Shown piece after piece: positions 1 to 8,491 of a stretch of DNA of 64,000 bases. A model generated the notes under the pieces. The model worked only from the letters and a program-made list of their open reading frames with translations. It did not search any database and was not told the origin of the DNA. The position numbers and the translations under genes are program-made. Position 1 is the stretch's first letter, and every line of letters begins with the position of its first letter. The stretch covers positions 124,001 through 188,000 of the forward strand of contig JAFSMO010000055.1 of assembly GCA_017447865.1 (NCBI GenBank), in the 5' to 3' direction. Source of the stretch: Thermoguttaceae bacterium. GTDB taxonomy: Bacteria > Planctomycetota > Planctomycetia > Pirellulales > Thermoguttaceae.

Positions 1-501
1 AAGCAGGAACTTGAAAAGAAACGCCGAGAACTTAAAGCATTGGCTCTTTCAAGCATGGGAACGATTGATGAAGCCAGTCCCGATACCGAGGCGAGTACAC
101 GCTACATTGAACATGAAACAGTAGAGGTCCTTCTCATAAAGGAATTTTGTGAGAATGAAATCTTGCCCTTTGGTTCCGACGAATGGATAACAATTCCGTC
201 AAAGAAAGACTCAAAAAGAGAGCGTATAAAGTGTGCCCAGGATTTGAGTCAGTACCTTGTACGTGTTTATGCCGATAGAGCGCCAAATTATGTGGGGTAC
301 CCCCTTGACAAATTAAGTCACATCCTTTACACTGGATCAAATGACAGGGATCGACCTCTGCGTATCGCTTTTCTTCACGAGGGCAATGATGTACTTTGTG
401 ACCAGGCGGGTAAACCCTTGGAAGCCGATGATCCTAAATTCAAAAAATTGAAATACAATCACAAAACAGGCTATTCTTACGAAAGAATGGAGGATAAATG
501 A
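1..501 (+). CDS. cas3: Cas3 helicase-nuclease, C-terminal fragment (type I-E)
   Basis: The frame is open from the first base, so only the last 166 residues are present and the true start lies outside the window. In type I-E systems Cas3 is the HD nuclease and SF2 helicase recruited by Cascade to unwind and degrade target DNA. None of the HD or helicase motifs fall inside this fragment; what is visible is a charged linker followed by a compact C-terminal domain (YIEHETVEVLLI, then IPSKKDSKRERI). The assignment rests mainly on position: it ends in a 4-base ATGA overlap with cas8e, where Cas3 sits in type I-E operons. The C-terminal domain looks right for Cas3 but is not diagnostic on its own. 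Confidence would be much higher with the upstream sequence. Confidence 0.75.
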   Translation, partial: KQELEKKRRELKALALSSMGTIDEASPDTEASTRYIEHETVEVLLIKEFCENEILPFGSDEWITIPSKKDSKRERIKCAQDLSQYLVRVYADRAPNYVGYPLDKLSHILYTGSNDRDRPLRIAFLHEGNDVLCDQAGKPLEADDPKFKKLKYNHKTGYSYERMEDK

Positions 502-2099
502 GCGAAAACTCCCCACCCAAATCGTTCAACCTGGTCACCGAGCCGTGGATCCCCATTGCAGGGGTTGGTCTGGTAAGTCTGAACGATGTTTTCACAAACG
601 AGTATGCGCGACTTGGCGGTACACCGATCGAGAAGGTGGTCATTCTTCGCCTTCTTCTGTGTATCGTTCACGCGAGTATGCCCAATCTGGACTTGGACGG
701 CTGGTATGAATTAGACAGTGATCCTACCCGCAAAAAACTGGCCGATAAAGCATTCGACTACCTTCAAAAATGGAAGGGCCGTTTCGATCTTTACGACGAA
801 ACCCACCCGTTTTTGCAGTTTACACAATTGAGAGATCAACCGGCTGATCCCAAAAAAATCAATCCCAATGCACTTTCTCTTCCCATCTCCAGTGGAAATA
901 CAACTATTCTGACCCAGTGGAATGTTGGAAAGGAACCAACGGATGCTGAACTCACGCGGTTGATTCTCTGTGGTTCCTGTTATGGAATGGGTGGCGGGAA
1001 GTACGATTTTAAATTGAAGGTTGATCAAAACTTCCAAAAACGAGAGGAGGGGAAAAAAAGCAAAGATTCAGCTTTTCCAGGAACATTAACAGGGACTAAA
1101 GGTTATTTGCACACGTTTATGCTTGGGAAAAACCTTTGGGAAACGATTCTGTTGAACCTCCTGACTGAAGACGAGCTTCATGACCTTCTGCCAATGATGA
1201 AACTTGGACAACCGTTTTGGGAATCAATGCCTACAGGTGAAAAAGACACCAAATACCGTCCTAGTTATATGGGGACACTTTTCCCAATGGATAAATTTTT
1301 CTGCTTGCTAAATGAGCAGAATGGGAAACAGAGACTCCAGATGACAGAGGGGATTCAGTACTCATCTAAAGCACCCAAGGAACCCAAAAAAACCAAAGCG
1401 CCCAAAGCCCCTCCCCATTGGGACCCGGGAATTACGATTTACTCCATCACAAAAGACAACTATGCAACTCTTTGGTGTGATCCAAATCTGGCTCCCTGGC
1501 GTCAGCTCCCAGCCCTTTTGGAATTTATGGCTGCTCCCAAATCGAAATATAAATATCCTGCTTTTGTAATTCAGGGACTTTCGAAATTTGAGGAACATAA
1601 TAAAGTTACCTCTTTCGGTCTATGGGTTGGCGGTGTCGCGGTCAGTAACAAATCCGGTGAACAGTACGTTTCCGGCCAGAACGACTATGTAGATTCCGAC
1701 TTTTTGATTCCAATGAATTGGTTTAATGATACGAACTCGTTTGATCGTTTTACTAAATTCGTCGAGTCAATTAAATTTTACTCAGAATGTCTTGAAGCTG
1801 CAGTAAACGCTTACTTCAAAAGCCTGAAAGACAATAGGAACAAACTGGGAGGCATTGCGACGCGACTCTTTTGGGAGAAAATGGCACTGCTTGCGCAGTC
1901 GATCATTTCGCTTTCAGAGGAAAAGGACCAGGAAAAAATCAAAGCTAAAAAAATCGAATGGATGAAACTCGCCCGTTCGTGCTACGACGAATTTTGTCCG
2001 CACGAGACTCCGCGTCAGATGCGGGCGTACACTCAGAATATCCCAGACTTTCGACCCAGGAAAAACAATAATGACAAGAAAAAAGGAGGAAAAAAATGA
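498..2099 (+). CDS. cas8e: Cascade large subunit Cas8e (Cse1/CasA)
   Basis: This 533-residue protein is the large subunit of the type I-E Cascade complex, which reads the PAM and recruits Cas3. The N-terminus (FNLVTEPWIPI) is the characteristic opening of Cse1 proteins, and the length is in the family's usual range of about 500 residues. A lysine- and proline-rich stretch around residues 288-305 (KAPKEPKKTKAPKAPP) is probably a flexible insertion. The C-terminus is strongly basic. The start codon overlaps the stop of cas3 by four bases, and the stop overlaps the start of cse2 by four bases, indicating translational coupling. Gene order and the Cse1 signature make this assignment firm. Confidence 0.95.
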   Translation: MSENSPPKSFNLVTEPWIPIAGVGLVSLNDVFTNEYARLGGTPIEKVVILRLLLCIVHASMPNLDLDGWYELDSDPTRKKLADKAFDYLQKWKGRFDLYDETHPFLQFTQLRDQPADPKKINPNALSLPISSGNTTILTQWNVGKEPTDAELTRLILCGSCYGMGGGKYDFKLKVDQNFQKREEGKKSKDSAFPGTLTGTKGYLHTFMLGKNLWETILLNLLTEDELHDLLPMMKLGQPFWESMPTGEKDTKYRPSYMGTLFPMDKFFCLLNEQNGKQRLQMTEGIQYSSKAPKEPKKTKAPKAPPHWDPGITIYSITKDNYATLWCDPNLAPWRQLPALLEFMAAPKSKYKYPAFVIQGLSKFEEHNKVTSFGLWVGGVAVSNKSGEQYVSGQNDYVDSDFLIPMNWFNDTNSFDRFTKFVESIKFYSECLEAAVNAYFKSLKDNRNKLGGIATRLFWEKMALLAQSIISLSEEKDQEKIKAKKIEWMKLARSCYDEFCPHETPRQMRAYTQNIPDFRPRKNNNDKKKGGKK

Positions 2100-2647
2100 C
2101 GGAAGAGACGGATAAACCTTCCCCGAAAGACTTCGTGATTGACGTCATTACGCGCATAAAAAAAGACGATACGGCTTTTCGCGCTGCGATGACCCGGGCG
2201 GATAATCCTCAGACCGAGTATCAGTCCTGGCGGTATCTTATTGAACTGGGTAGTGTTGACTTGAAAATTGATTGGCAGCGGCGGGCGTACGCGCTGGTCG
2301 GTGCCGCAATCGCCAGGAAACGGCCCACAGAAGATGGTTCACAGTCATTGGGAGAAGCGCTCAAAATGTGCTGTATCAAACCCGGGGAAGTCGATGACAG
2401 CGTGGACCGCCGTTTCCGCCGGATTTTGGCCTGTGACAGTCGGGAAGAACTGATCACCGTTCTTCGTCAAATCATCCGCTATTTACAGAGTAACGAAAAA
2501 GTTTCACTCAAATACGAGGATCTTTTGTGGGATATTTTGAAATTCGGAGACGATGTTAAACGCAAATGGGCTAAAGCCTTTTACCCCAAAAAATCAGAAA
2601 TGTCTGAAGACGATTCCGACGGCTCCGAAGAAGAGGAGGAAACCTGA
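2096..2647 (+). CDS. cse2: Cascade small subunit Cse2 (CasB/Cas11)
   Basis: A 183-residue, mainly helical protein matching Cse2, the small subunit present in two copies along the belly of Cascade, where it stabilises the crRNA-target hybrid and the displaced strand. The core (about residues 10-150) has the Cse2-like pattern with conserved Arg-rich helices, for example WQRRAYALVGAAIARKR and RRFRRILACDSREEL. The last 20 residues form an acidic tail (EDDSDGSEEEEE), which is not typical and may be disordered. A strong ribosome site (AAGGAGG, about 8 bases upstream) supports the ATG at 2096. It overlaps cas8e by 4 bases and cas6e by 1 base. Confidence 0.93.
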   Translation: MTEETDKPSPKDFVIDVITRIKKDDTAFRAAMTRADNPQTEYQSWRYLIELGSVDLKIDWQRRAYALVGAAIARKRPTEDGSQSLGEALKMCCIKPGEVDDSVDRRFRRILACDSREELITVLRQIIRYLQSNEKVSLKYEDLLWDILKFGDDVKRKWAKAFYPKKSEMSEDDSDGSEEEEET

Positions 2648-3276
2648 TGTTCCTTACGCAACTATTACTTACGACCCAGGACATGATCGACCTTCGCATC
2701 AAGGACGATTATGCCGTTCACAAAATCGTTTATTCCTTTTTTTGCAAGGAAGATGGAAACCGCATTTTGTACGTTGACAAAGGGCTTCAAAAAGGGCACA
2801 GGGTTTTGTGGATTCTTTCTCAGACAAAGCCAGAAATCCCGTTTGGGGAGTTTGAAACCAAAGAAGTTTCCGGGGATTTCCTGAATCACAAACGTTACTC
2901 TTTTGAAATCGTCCTGAATCCGGTCAAAAAGTCCAAAGAAAAAGGGAAGCTGGTCGCCATCCGTATCCCTCCCAAAACGAAAGAAAACGAGGATCTGCGG
3001 GAACGGGCAAAAGAGCTGCTTGACTGGTTTTTCAAAAAAGCCGAGCAAAATGGTTTTGCGCCCGATCAGGAAAAACTTCAATTCCTGCCCAAACCGACCC
3101 AAACGTTTTCACAAAAAAACAAGCCGGAACAAACGGTAACCCACAACAAAGTCCTCTTTTCCGGGACGCTGACCGTCACGGACCCCGAACGTTTCCGCGC
3201 CGCCTTTGAGCAAGGCATCGGCAAAGCCAAAGCCTTTGGTTTCGGCCTTTTGCAGCTCGTTCCCATTTTTGACTGA
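2647..3276 (+). CDS. cas6e: CRISPR RNA endoribonuclease Cas6e (Cse3/CasE)
   Basis: This 209-residue protein is the repeat-specific RNase that cuts pre-crRNA at the base of the repeat hairpin and stays bound to the crRNA 3' end in Cascade. The C-terminal glycine-rich loop GIGKAKAFGFGLL (about residues 189-201) is the hallmark of Cas6e. The N-terminal YAVHKIVYSFF segment places His25 where the catalytic histidine lies in Cas6e. It is about the usual size. The start overlaps the stop of cse2 by one base, with GAGGAGG about 8 bases upstream. Its place between cse2 and cas7 is unusual: in Escherichia coli and many other type I-E loci cas6e follows cas5. The substrate is expected to be the repeat array at 6459-8254. 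Confidence 0.93.
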   Translation: MFLTQLLLTTQDMIDLRIKDDYAVHKIVYSFFCKEDGNRILYVDKGLQKGHRVLWILSQTKPEIPFGEFETKEVSGDFLNHKRYSFEIVLNPVKKSKEKGKLVAIRIPPKTKENEDLRERAKELLDWFFKKAEQNGFAPDQEKLQFLPKPTQTFSQKNKPEQTVTHNKVLFSGTLTVTDPERFRAAFEQGIGKAKAFGFGLLQLVPIFD

Positions 3277-3320
3277 CCATTCAACACAAAATTCAAATCC
3301 ATTCATGAAAGGATGATCCA

Positions 3321-4379
3321 ATGACCAATAAACTTCAGAACACCCGAATCGAATTCCATATTCTCCAGTCCTTCCCGGTCTCCTGCCTCAACCGCGACGA
3401 CGTCGGCTCGCCGAAGAGCGCCCTGATCGGCGGCACCCAGCGCGCCCGCGTCAGCAGCCAGTGCTGGAAACGCGCGATTCGTCTCGCAATGCACGAGTAC
3501 CTTAGCGTCCAGACAGCCTGTCGAACCCGTCTGGTAGAGCAAATCATCGCTGAAGCCTGTATTGCAGAAGGTGCGACGGAGGAACAGGCGCAAAAATGCG
3601 GTAAAGCCATCGCTAAAGCGTTTAAGAAAAAAGAAAACGCTAAAGACACTTTGTTTTTCATTTCGAAAAAAGAAGCAGAAAAAATCGCCCAGAAGTTTAA
3701 AGAAGACTTCGATGAGAAAAATGCCGAGGCGAATTTGAAAGAAATCAAGGTCAAATTGAACACCGCCATGGATGGCGTGGACATCGCGCTGTTTGGGCGC
3801 ATGGCCGCCAATGTTCCGGATCTGAATGTGGAAGCTGCTGCGTCCGTCGCCCACGCCATTTCTACGCACAAAGTCGCCTCTGAAGTCGATTTTTTTACTG
3901 CCGTCGATGATTTGGACAAGAATGGGGCCGGTCACATGGATTCGCTTGAATTCAACTCGGCAACGTATTACCGCTACATCTCGCTTGATCTGGGGCAGCT
4001 TCTTGTCAATCTGGGCGGAAACGAAGACTTCCTCCTCAAGGCGGTTGAAAACTTCACCAAAGCCATCTACCTCGCCATTCCGACCGCTCGTCAAAAAACC
4101 ATGCCAGCCTCCACCATTTGGGACTACGCCAGGGTTTTGATTCGCAAAGGGCAGCACATTCAGGCATCATTCGAGGAAGCGGTCAAGCCCCAAAATGGCC
4201 AATCGATAGTAGCCGCGAGCAAAGCTAAACTAAATGAAGAACTCCGTCGAATTGAAAAAATCTCCGGCTCACTTTATGGAAAAATCGCTTCTTTCGAGCT
4301 TGGCGAAGAAAACGGCTTATCCATCGATGATCTGGCGGCCGCATTGAGCGCCAAAGTCCGTGAAATCCTGGCCCAGTGA
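3321..4379 (+). CDS. cas7e: Cascade backbone subunit Cas7e (Cse4/CasC)
   Basis: A 352-residue RAMP-superfamily protein that forms the six-copy backbone of Cascade and holds the crRNA spacer. The N-terminus has the Cas7e signature (EFHILQSFPVSCLNRDDVGSPKSALIGGTQRARVSSQ, about residues 11-47), including the R-R-SSQ segment before the first helix. A central lysine-rich region (about 115-145) probably corresponds to the variable helical or thumb insertion. The ATG at 3321 is preceded by AAAGGATGATCC; the 44-base gap after cas6e is the longest in the effector part of the operon. The stop is followed at once by the ribosome site of cas5e. Confidence 0.95.
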   Translation: MTNKLQNTRIEFHILQSFPVSCLNRDDVGSPKSALIGGTQRARVSSQCWKRAIRLAMHEYLSVQTACRTRLVEQIIAEACIAEGATEEQAQKCGKAIAKAFKKKENAKDTLFFISKKEAEKIAQKFKEDFDEKNAEANLKEIKVKLNTAMDGVDIALFGRMAANVPDLNVEAAASVAHAISTHKVASEVDFFTAVDDLDKNGAGHMDSLEFNSATYYRYISLDLGQLLVNLGGNEDFLLKAVENFTKAIYLAIPTARQKTMPASTIWDYARVLIRKGQHIQASFEEAVKPQNGQSIVAASKAKLNEELRRIEKISGSLYGKIASFELGEENGLSIDDLAAALSAKVREILAQ

Positions 4380-4390
4380 GGAGGTTTCCG

Positions 4391-5125
4391 ATGAAATTCC
4401 TTTTACTCTGGCTGGAGGCCCCCCTTCAGTCGTGGGGGTATAATTCCCGGTTCGACATCCGGCAGACGTTCGATTTTCCCACCAAGTCCGGGATTTACGG
4501 CATCCTGCTGGCTTCCAGCGGCGACTCCGGCCCGCAGTGTGAGCTCCTCGAACGGATGAAGGACGCCTTTTTCCTGGCCGTTTCTTTCCTCCCACAGGAT
4601 AGCGATTCACAAAAGCCGGAAGAATTCCAGCTCCGCGACTACCACATGGTCGGGAGTGGCTACGATAAAGACGATAAATGGGAAAGTTTCCACATTCCGC
4701 GTAAACAGGGCGGAGGAATTGCTTCTCTCCCCGGCAGTTCTTACGGCGGTACGAAGCAGACCTACAGGTACTACCTCCAAAACAAAAAATTCGCCGTGAT
4801 TCTCGGCTTCGAGGACGACTTGGCCGAAAAATTCGCCGCGAGTCTGAAGGCCCCCGTGTTTGATTTGTACCTCGGCCGAAAGTGCTGCGTGCCGACCTGG
4901 CCAATATTTCAGAACGTTTTCGACTCGAAAGAAGAAGCGTGGACCGCGATGGAGAAACTGGCCGAAGAGAAAAAACTTAAGCCTGATAAAATGCTCATAG
5001 AGGTGGACCCGGCCAACGCAGGCTCGTTGCATGAAGACGTGCGTTTCCTCTCCGACGTCCCGCTCGAGTTCGGCCTGACCAAGCGTTACACCGACCGCTG
5101 CGTCCAGATCGTGAAATGCGAGTAA
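4391..5125 (+). CDS. cas5e: Cascade subunit Cas5e (CasD)
   Basis: This 244-residue RAMP protein caps the 5' handle of the crRNA in Cascade. The N-terminus (FLLLWLEAPLQSWG, then FDIRQTFDFPTKSGIYGILLAS) is the standard Cas5e signature with the conserved W-G and PTKSG-GL-like motifs. A GTG at 4376 is in frame, but the ATG at 4391 is preferred: GAGGAGG at 4378-4384 is spaced correctly for it, and the protein then begins exactly at the conserved beta strand. It lies directly after cas7e. The 61-base gap to cas1 may mark the boundary between the effector and adaptation modules; no promoter was recognised there. Confidence 0.94.
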   Translation: MKFLLLWLEAPLQSWGYNSRFDIRQTFDFPTKSGIYGILLASSGDSGPQCELLERMKDAFFLAVSFLPQDSDSQKPEEFQLRDYHMVGSGYDKDDKWESFHIPRKQGGGIASLPGSSYGGTKQTYRYYLQNKKFAVILGFEDDLAEKFAASLKAPVFDLYLGRKCCVPTWPIFQNVFDSKEEAWTAMEKLAEEKKLKPDKMLIEVDPANAGSLHEDVRFLSDVPLEFGLTKRYTDRCVQIVKCE

Positions 5126-5186
5126 ATCCATCACTTTCCGAAAGAATCTTTGACAATCAGAACGTTCGATCAAGAACGAAATTTTT

Positions 5187-6053
5187 ATGGGCCAACCATT
5201 GATCATTCGCACGCAGCTCTCGAACATTCCGATGCTGCGCGACCGCTACCCGTTTCTCTATTTGGAGCATGGGCGCATGGAGATCGACGATTCGAGCGTC
5301 AAGTGGATCTCGGCCGACGGGAAGCATTTTCGCCTTCCGGCCGCCGAGATCTCCACGATCCTGCTCGGGCCGGGGACCTCCATCACCCATGAAGCGGTCA
5401 AGATTCTCGCATCCATTAACGCGACGGTCTGCTGGGTGGGCGACGATTCGCTCGTTTTTTACGCCGTTGGTCAGGCTCCGACCGCCAACACGTACAACCT
5501 GAAGAAGCAGCTCGCGCTGGCGGCCGACCCGGAAAAATCGCTCGCCGTCGCCAAAAAAATGTTCGCCAGCCGTTTCCCCCAGGCGGACATTCGGGACAAA
5601 ACCCTGAAAGAGCTGATGGTGATGGAGGGCCAACGCGTCCGGGCGTGCTACCTCGAACTGGCCGAGAAGTACAAAGTCGGCTGGAAAGGCCGGTCCTACG
5701 TCCCCGGAGAGTTCCAGCTGAGCGATATGACGAACCGGCTGATCACCTCGTCGAATGCCGCCCTGTACGCCTTGTGCTCGTCGATCATCCATTCCCTGGG
5801 CTTCGACCCGCGCGTCGGTTTCATTCATTCCGGCTCGCCGCTGCCGTTCGTTTATGACGTGGCGGACCTGTACAAAGAAGACCTCGTTTTCGACCTGGCC
5901 TTCTCCCTGACGGCCCAAATGTGCGGCGAGTACGACCGATACAAAGTCCTGGAAGAATTCAAAAACCGTCTTCTGGAGTACGACTTCATGGGCCGCTGCA
6001 CCAAAGACGTTCTCGACCTGATGGGCATAAAAAAACAGGGGAAAGAGTCATGA
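5187..6053 (+). CDS. cas1: CRISPR integrase Cas1 (type I-E)
   Basis: A 288-residue Cas1, the catalytic subunit of the Cas1-Cas2 integrase that inserts new spacers at the leader end of the array. The metal-binding residues are visible: Glu147 (MEGQRVR), His214 (GFIHSG) and Asp224/Asp227 (YDVADLYK). The N-terminal beta domain carries the GPGTSITHEAV segment typical of the I-E branch. The length is slightly under the roughly 305 residues of the E. coli protein. The start at 5187 has only a weak ribosome site (GAACGAA). The stop overlaps the cas2 start by 4 bases. All catalytic residues are present, so adaptation is probably functional. Confidence 0.95.
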   Translation: MGQPLIIRTQLSNIPMLRDRYPFLYLEHGRMEIDDSSVKWISADGKHFRLPAAEISTILLGPGTSITHEAVKILASINATVCWVGDDSLVFYAVGQAPTANTYNLKKQLALAADPEKSLAVAKKMFASRFPQADIRDKTLKELMVMEGQRVRACYLELAEKYKVGWKGRSYVPGEFQLSDMTNRLITSSNAALYALCSSIIHSLGFDPRVGFIHSGSPLPFVYDVADLYKEDLVFDLAFSLTAQMCGEYDRYKVLEEFKNRLLEYDFMGRCTKDVLDLMGIKKQGKES

Positions 6054-6352
6054 TCGTCATCGTCGCCAACGCCCTTCCGGACGCGGTTCGGGGCAAACTG
6101 AAACTCTGGTTCGTGGAGCCCAAGCCAAACGTGTTCGTCTCGGGGATCAAAGACTCTCTGGCGGATCGGGTGGTTGACCTGGTGATGAAATACACGCCGG
6201 AATCGTCGGGCCTTCTGGTCTTCAAATCGACCTCGAAGCCGCCCTTCTACCGTATCTATGCGCACGGCAGCCCGGCCAAAACGCTGGACATCATCACGGG
6301 TTTCCAGCTCATCCTTGAGAAATGGGACCGCCAGCCGCCCCAAAAGTTTTGA
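6050..6352 (+). CDS. cas2: CRISPR adaptation protein Cas2 (Cas2e type)
   Basis: This 100-residue protein is the structural partner of Cas1, forming the dimeric bridge of the integrase that measures the prespacer. The N-terminus (MIVIVANALPDAVRGKLKLWFVE) matches the Cas2e subfamily found with type I-E systems. The ATG at 6050 overlaps the cas1 stop by 4 bases and gives the expected subfamily length. An in-frame upstream extension into cas1 is rejected because it would add a low-complexity, arginine-rich tail. It is the last cas gene; the AT-rich leader begins directly after the stop. Confidence 0.93.
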   Translation: MIVIVANALPDAVRGKLKLWFVEPKPNVFVSGIKDSLADRVVDLVMKYTPESSGLLVFKSTSKPPFYRIYAHGSPAKTLDIITGFQLILEKWDRQPPQKF

Positions 6353-6458
6353 TTTTGAGCCGTCGTTAGAAAATCGCACCGAGCCAGACAATTTCTGCGA
6401 TTTTAATTAAAGTACAACATGCAGGATACCGATACGACCTAACATACAGTATCTTGCT
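6353..6458 (+). promoter_or_regulatory. CRISPR leader
   Basis: About 106 bases, AT-rich relative to the surroundings, between the cas2 stop and the first repeat. This is the expected place and composition for a type I-E leader, which carries the pre-crRNA promoter and guides spacer integration. A weak promoter candidate is CAGACA (6385-6390), a 17-base gap, and TAAAGT (6408-6413), reading into the array. The run around 6401-6411 could be an IHF-like bending site, but no clear match was established. The degenerate repeat at the far end of the array supports this being the leader end. Confidence 0.8.
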
Positions 6459-8254
6459 GTCTTCCCCGCATCCGCGGGGGTGTTTCACAACAAAATCAAT
6501 GTTGGTTTCCGGAGAAACGGTCTTCCCCGCATCCGCGGGGGTGTTTCCAACAAACAAACAGGAAAACGACAATGGAAGAAGTCTTCCCCGCATCCGCGGG
6601 GGTGTTTCCAAAAAACCTCCTACTCCCTTAAAAGGTTTTAAGTCTTCCCCGCATCCGCGGGGGTGTTTCTAGCAACGTCGGAATAAAAATCCGCACAAAC
6701 TGGTCTTCCCCGCATCCGCGGGGGTGTTTCTAGAGGGCGCGCCTAAATCCCCTTTTTTTGAATGTCTTCCCCGCATCCGCGGGGGTGTTTCCGCGGAAGC
6801 CGAACTCACCGCCTGCGCCGAAACGTCTTCCCCGCATCCGCGGGGGTGTTTCCTTCTGAGGAGGCTGAAGAATGAGTGGCTATGTGTCTTCCCCGCATCC
6901 GCGGGGGTGTTTCTTTCTCTGTCAGCGATAAAATGAGCGGCACAGGGTCTTCCCCGCATCCGCGGGGGTGTTTCTCAAGGAGAGCGTTCTGAATTGCTTC
7001 TTCGGCTGTCTTCCCCGCATCCGCGGGGGTGTTTCTGCAGAAAATCTTTATTTCGCCTATAGTACAGAGTCTTCCCCGCATCCGCGGGGGTGTTTCCTAC
7101 GATACGACGAAAAGCCGCGTTGATTCTTTGTCTTCCCCGCATCCGCGGGGGTGTTTCCGGTGCTTAATCCTTTGTTGTATGCGACGATGAGTCTTCCCCG
7201 CATCCGCGGGGGTGTTTCTATCTGGTAAACGTAGTTCTAATAAAAAACCCCGTCTTCCCCGCATCCGCGGGGGTGTTTCTCCCTTTGCGCGCCCTTGCTA
7301 CACCTTGCAAGCGTCTTCCCCGCATCCGCGGGGGTGTTTCCAGCTATCATTCGATCTTTCCAGCTTTTCGAAAGTCTTCCCCGCATCCGCGGGGGTGTTT
7401 CTCGTCTTTTCACCGCTCTCGAAAAAGTCAGTGAGTCTTCCCCGCATCCGCGGGGGTGTTTCCAGAGCAAAAACAGCTCGAGGTCTCTCAGCAGAGTCTT
7501 CCCCGCATCCGCGGGGGTGTTTCTCAGGATATTCCTGCTCTCCAGTTAGGTAGGGAGTCTTCCCCGCATCCGCGGGGGTGTTTCTTTTCTCTAATTCTTC
7601 CGTCGATTTCTTCAAAAGTCTTCCCCGCATCCGCGGGGGTGTTTCTGACGCACTGCCCGTTTTCTCGAGCTTTCCAGCGTCTTCCCCGCATCCGCGGGGG
7701 TGTTTCCGCCTTTTGCACTCTGGTCTGACGGTTCGACAGGTCTTCCCCGCATCCGCGGGGGTGTTTCTAACGATTTCCAGTATATGAGGGGTGTACCATC
7801 GTCTTCCCCGCATCCGCGGGGGTGTTTCCACGATGACGGCGGCGCTGAGTGTTGCGGGCCTGTCTTCCCCGCATCCGCGGGGGTGTTTCTATCGGCTCGA
7901 TCGTAGGCGTTACGCAGTTTTTGTCTTCCCCGCATCCGCGGGGGTGTTTCCGAGAGAATCGAGCTTCACGCCCTGCTTTGTGAGTCTTCCCCGCATCCGC
8001 GGGGGTGTTTCCGTGGTTTTTGCCATCATAGCCGCGTGCGCTACGTCTTCCCCGCATCCGCGGGGGTGTTTCTTTGGGTTACACTCCGACAAGTTATCAG
8101 CAAAGGTCTTCCCCGCATCCGCGGGGGTGTTTCTAAATAAAGGTTTGTCCGGCTCGTCCGTTACGGTCTTCCCCGCATCCGCGGGGGTGTTTCCGTCTTA
8201 AACTGGCCGCTGATTCGATGGAAGCCGTCTTCCCCACCAACGCGGGGGTGTTAC
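6459..8254 (+). CRISPR. Type I-E CRISPR array, 30 repeats and 29 spacers
   Basis: Thirty copies of a 28-base core (GTCTTCCCCGC - ATCC - GCGGGGGTGTTTC) recur every 61 bases from 6459. The core contains the CCCCGC/GCGGGG stem typical of I-E repeats and aligns in register with the 29-base E. coli repeat. Counting the following base as position 29 gives 29 + 32 units. Spacer 28 is 31 bases long (next repeat at 8166). The last repeat (8227-8254) has five changes, in the loop and near the 3' end, as expected for the oldest, leader-distal unit. Position 29 is A once (repeat 1), C 13 times and T 15 times over repeats 1-29. All internal cores read by eye appear identical. Both strands of the array give meaningless open frames. 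Confidence 0.98.
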
Positions 8255-8491
8255 TTTCCAGCTCACGAATGACCAATCCAAACCTGAAATGTTTGGGGGC
8301 GTATCTCATTTCGCGGCTCCGGCTGAAAATTTTACAATTAAGTCGTTTTTTCTCATCTTGCCCCCATTGACATTTCAAAGAGAAAATGATTTAATAAACC
8401 GTGGAGGCCGTTTCGGGCCGTAACTGGCTCGGCAACGGGCGATCCTCTATTCCCCCCAAAATTTTCCTTCCTTTCATTTTGCTCACCTGAT
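8255..8491 (+). promoter_or_regulatory. Intergenic region with promoter for the HzsA-related gene
   Basis: No gene was recognised in these 237 bases after the array. A promoter candidate with a perfect -35, TTGACA (8367-8372), and -10 TTTAAT (8390-8395), separated by 17 bases, reads towards the gene starting at 8492. This leaves about 90 bases of untranslated leader. Confidence 0.6.

Noticed and set aside
5921..6049. N-terminal extension of Cas2 inside cas1
   Set aside because: It would add 43 arginine-rich residues; the ATG at 6050 gives the normal Cas2e length and a 4-base overlap with cas1.
6387..6397. GACAATTTCTG in the CRISPR leader, identical to part of the PEP-CTERM promoter blocks
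   Set aside because: Eleven bases in AT-rich promoter-like DNA can match by chance; no other part of the blocks is shared.
6454..8378. Many overlapping open frames on both strands encoding repeated NTPADAGKT, PRIRGGVS or HPRGCGED peptides
   Set aside because: They are translations of the CRISPR repeat in each frame, not proteins.
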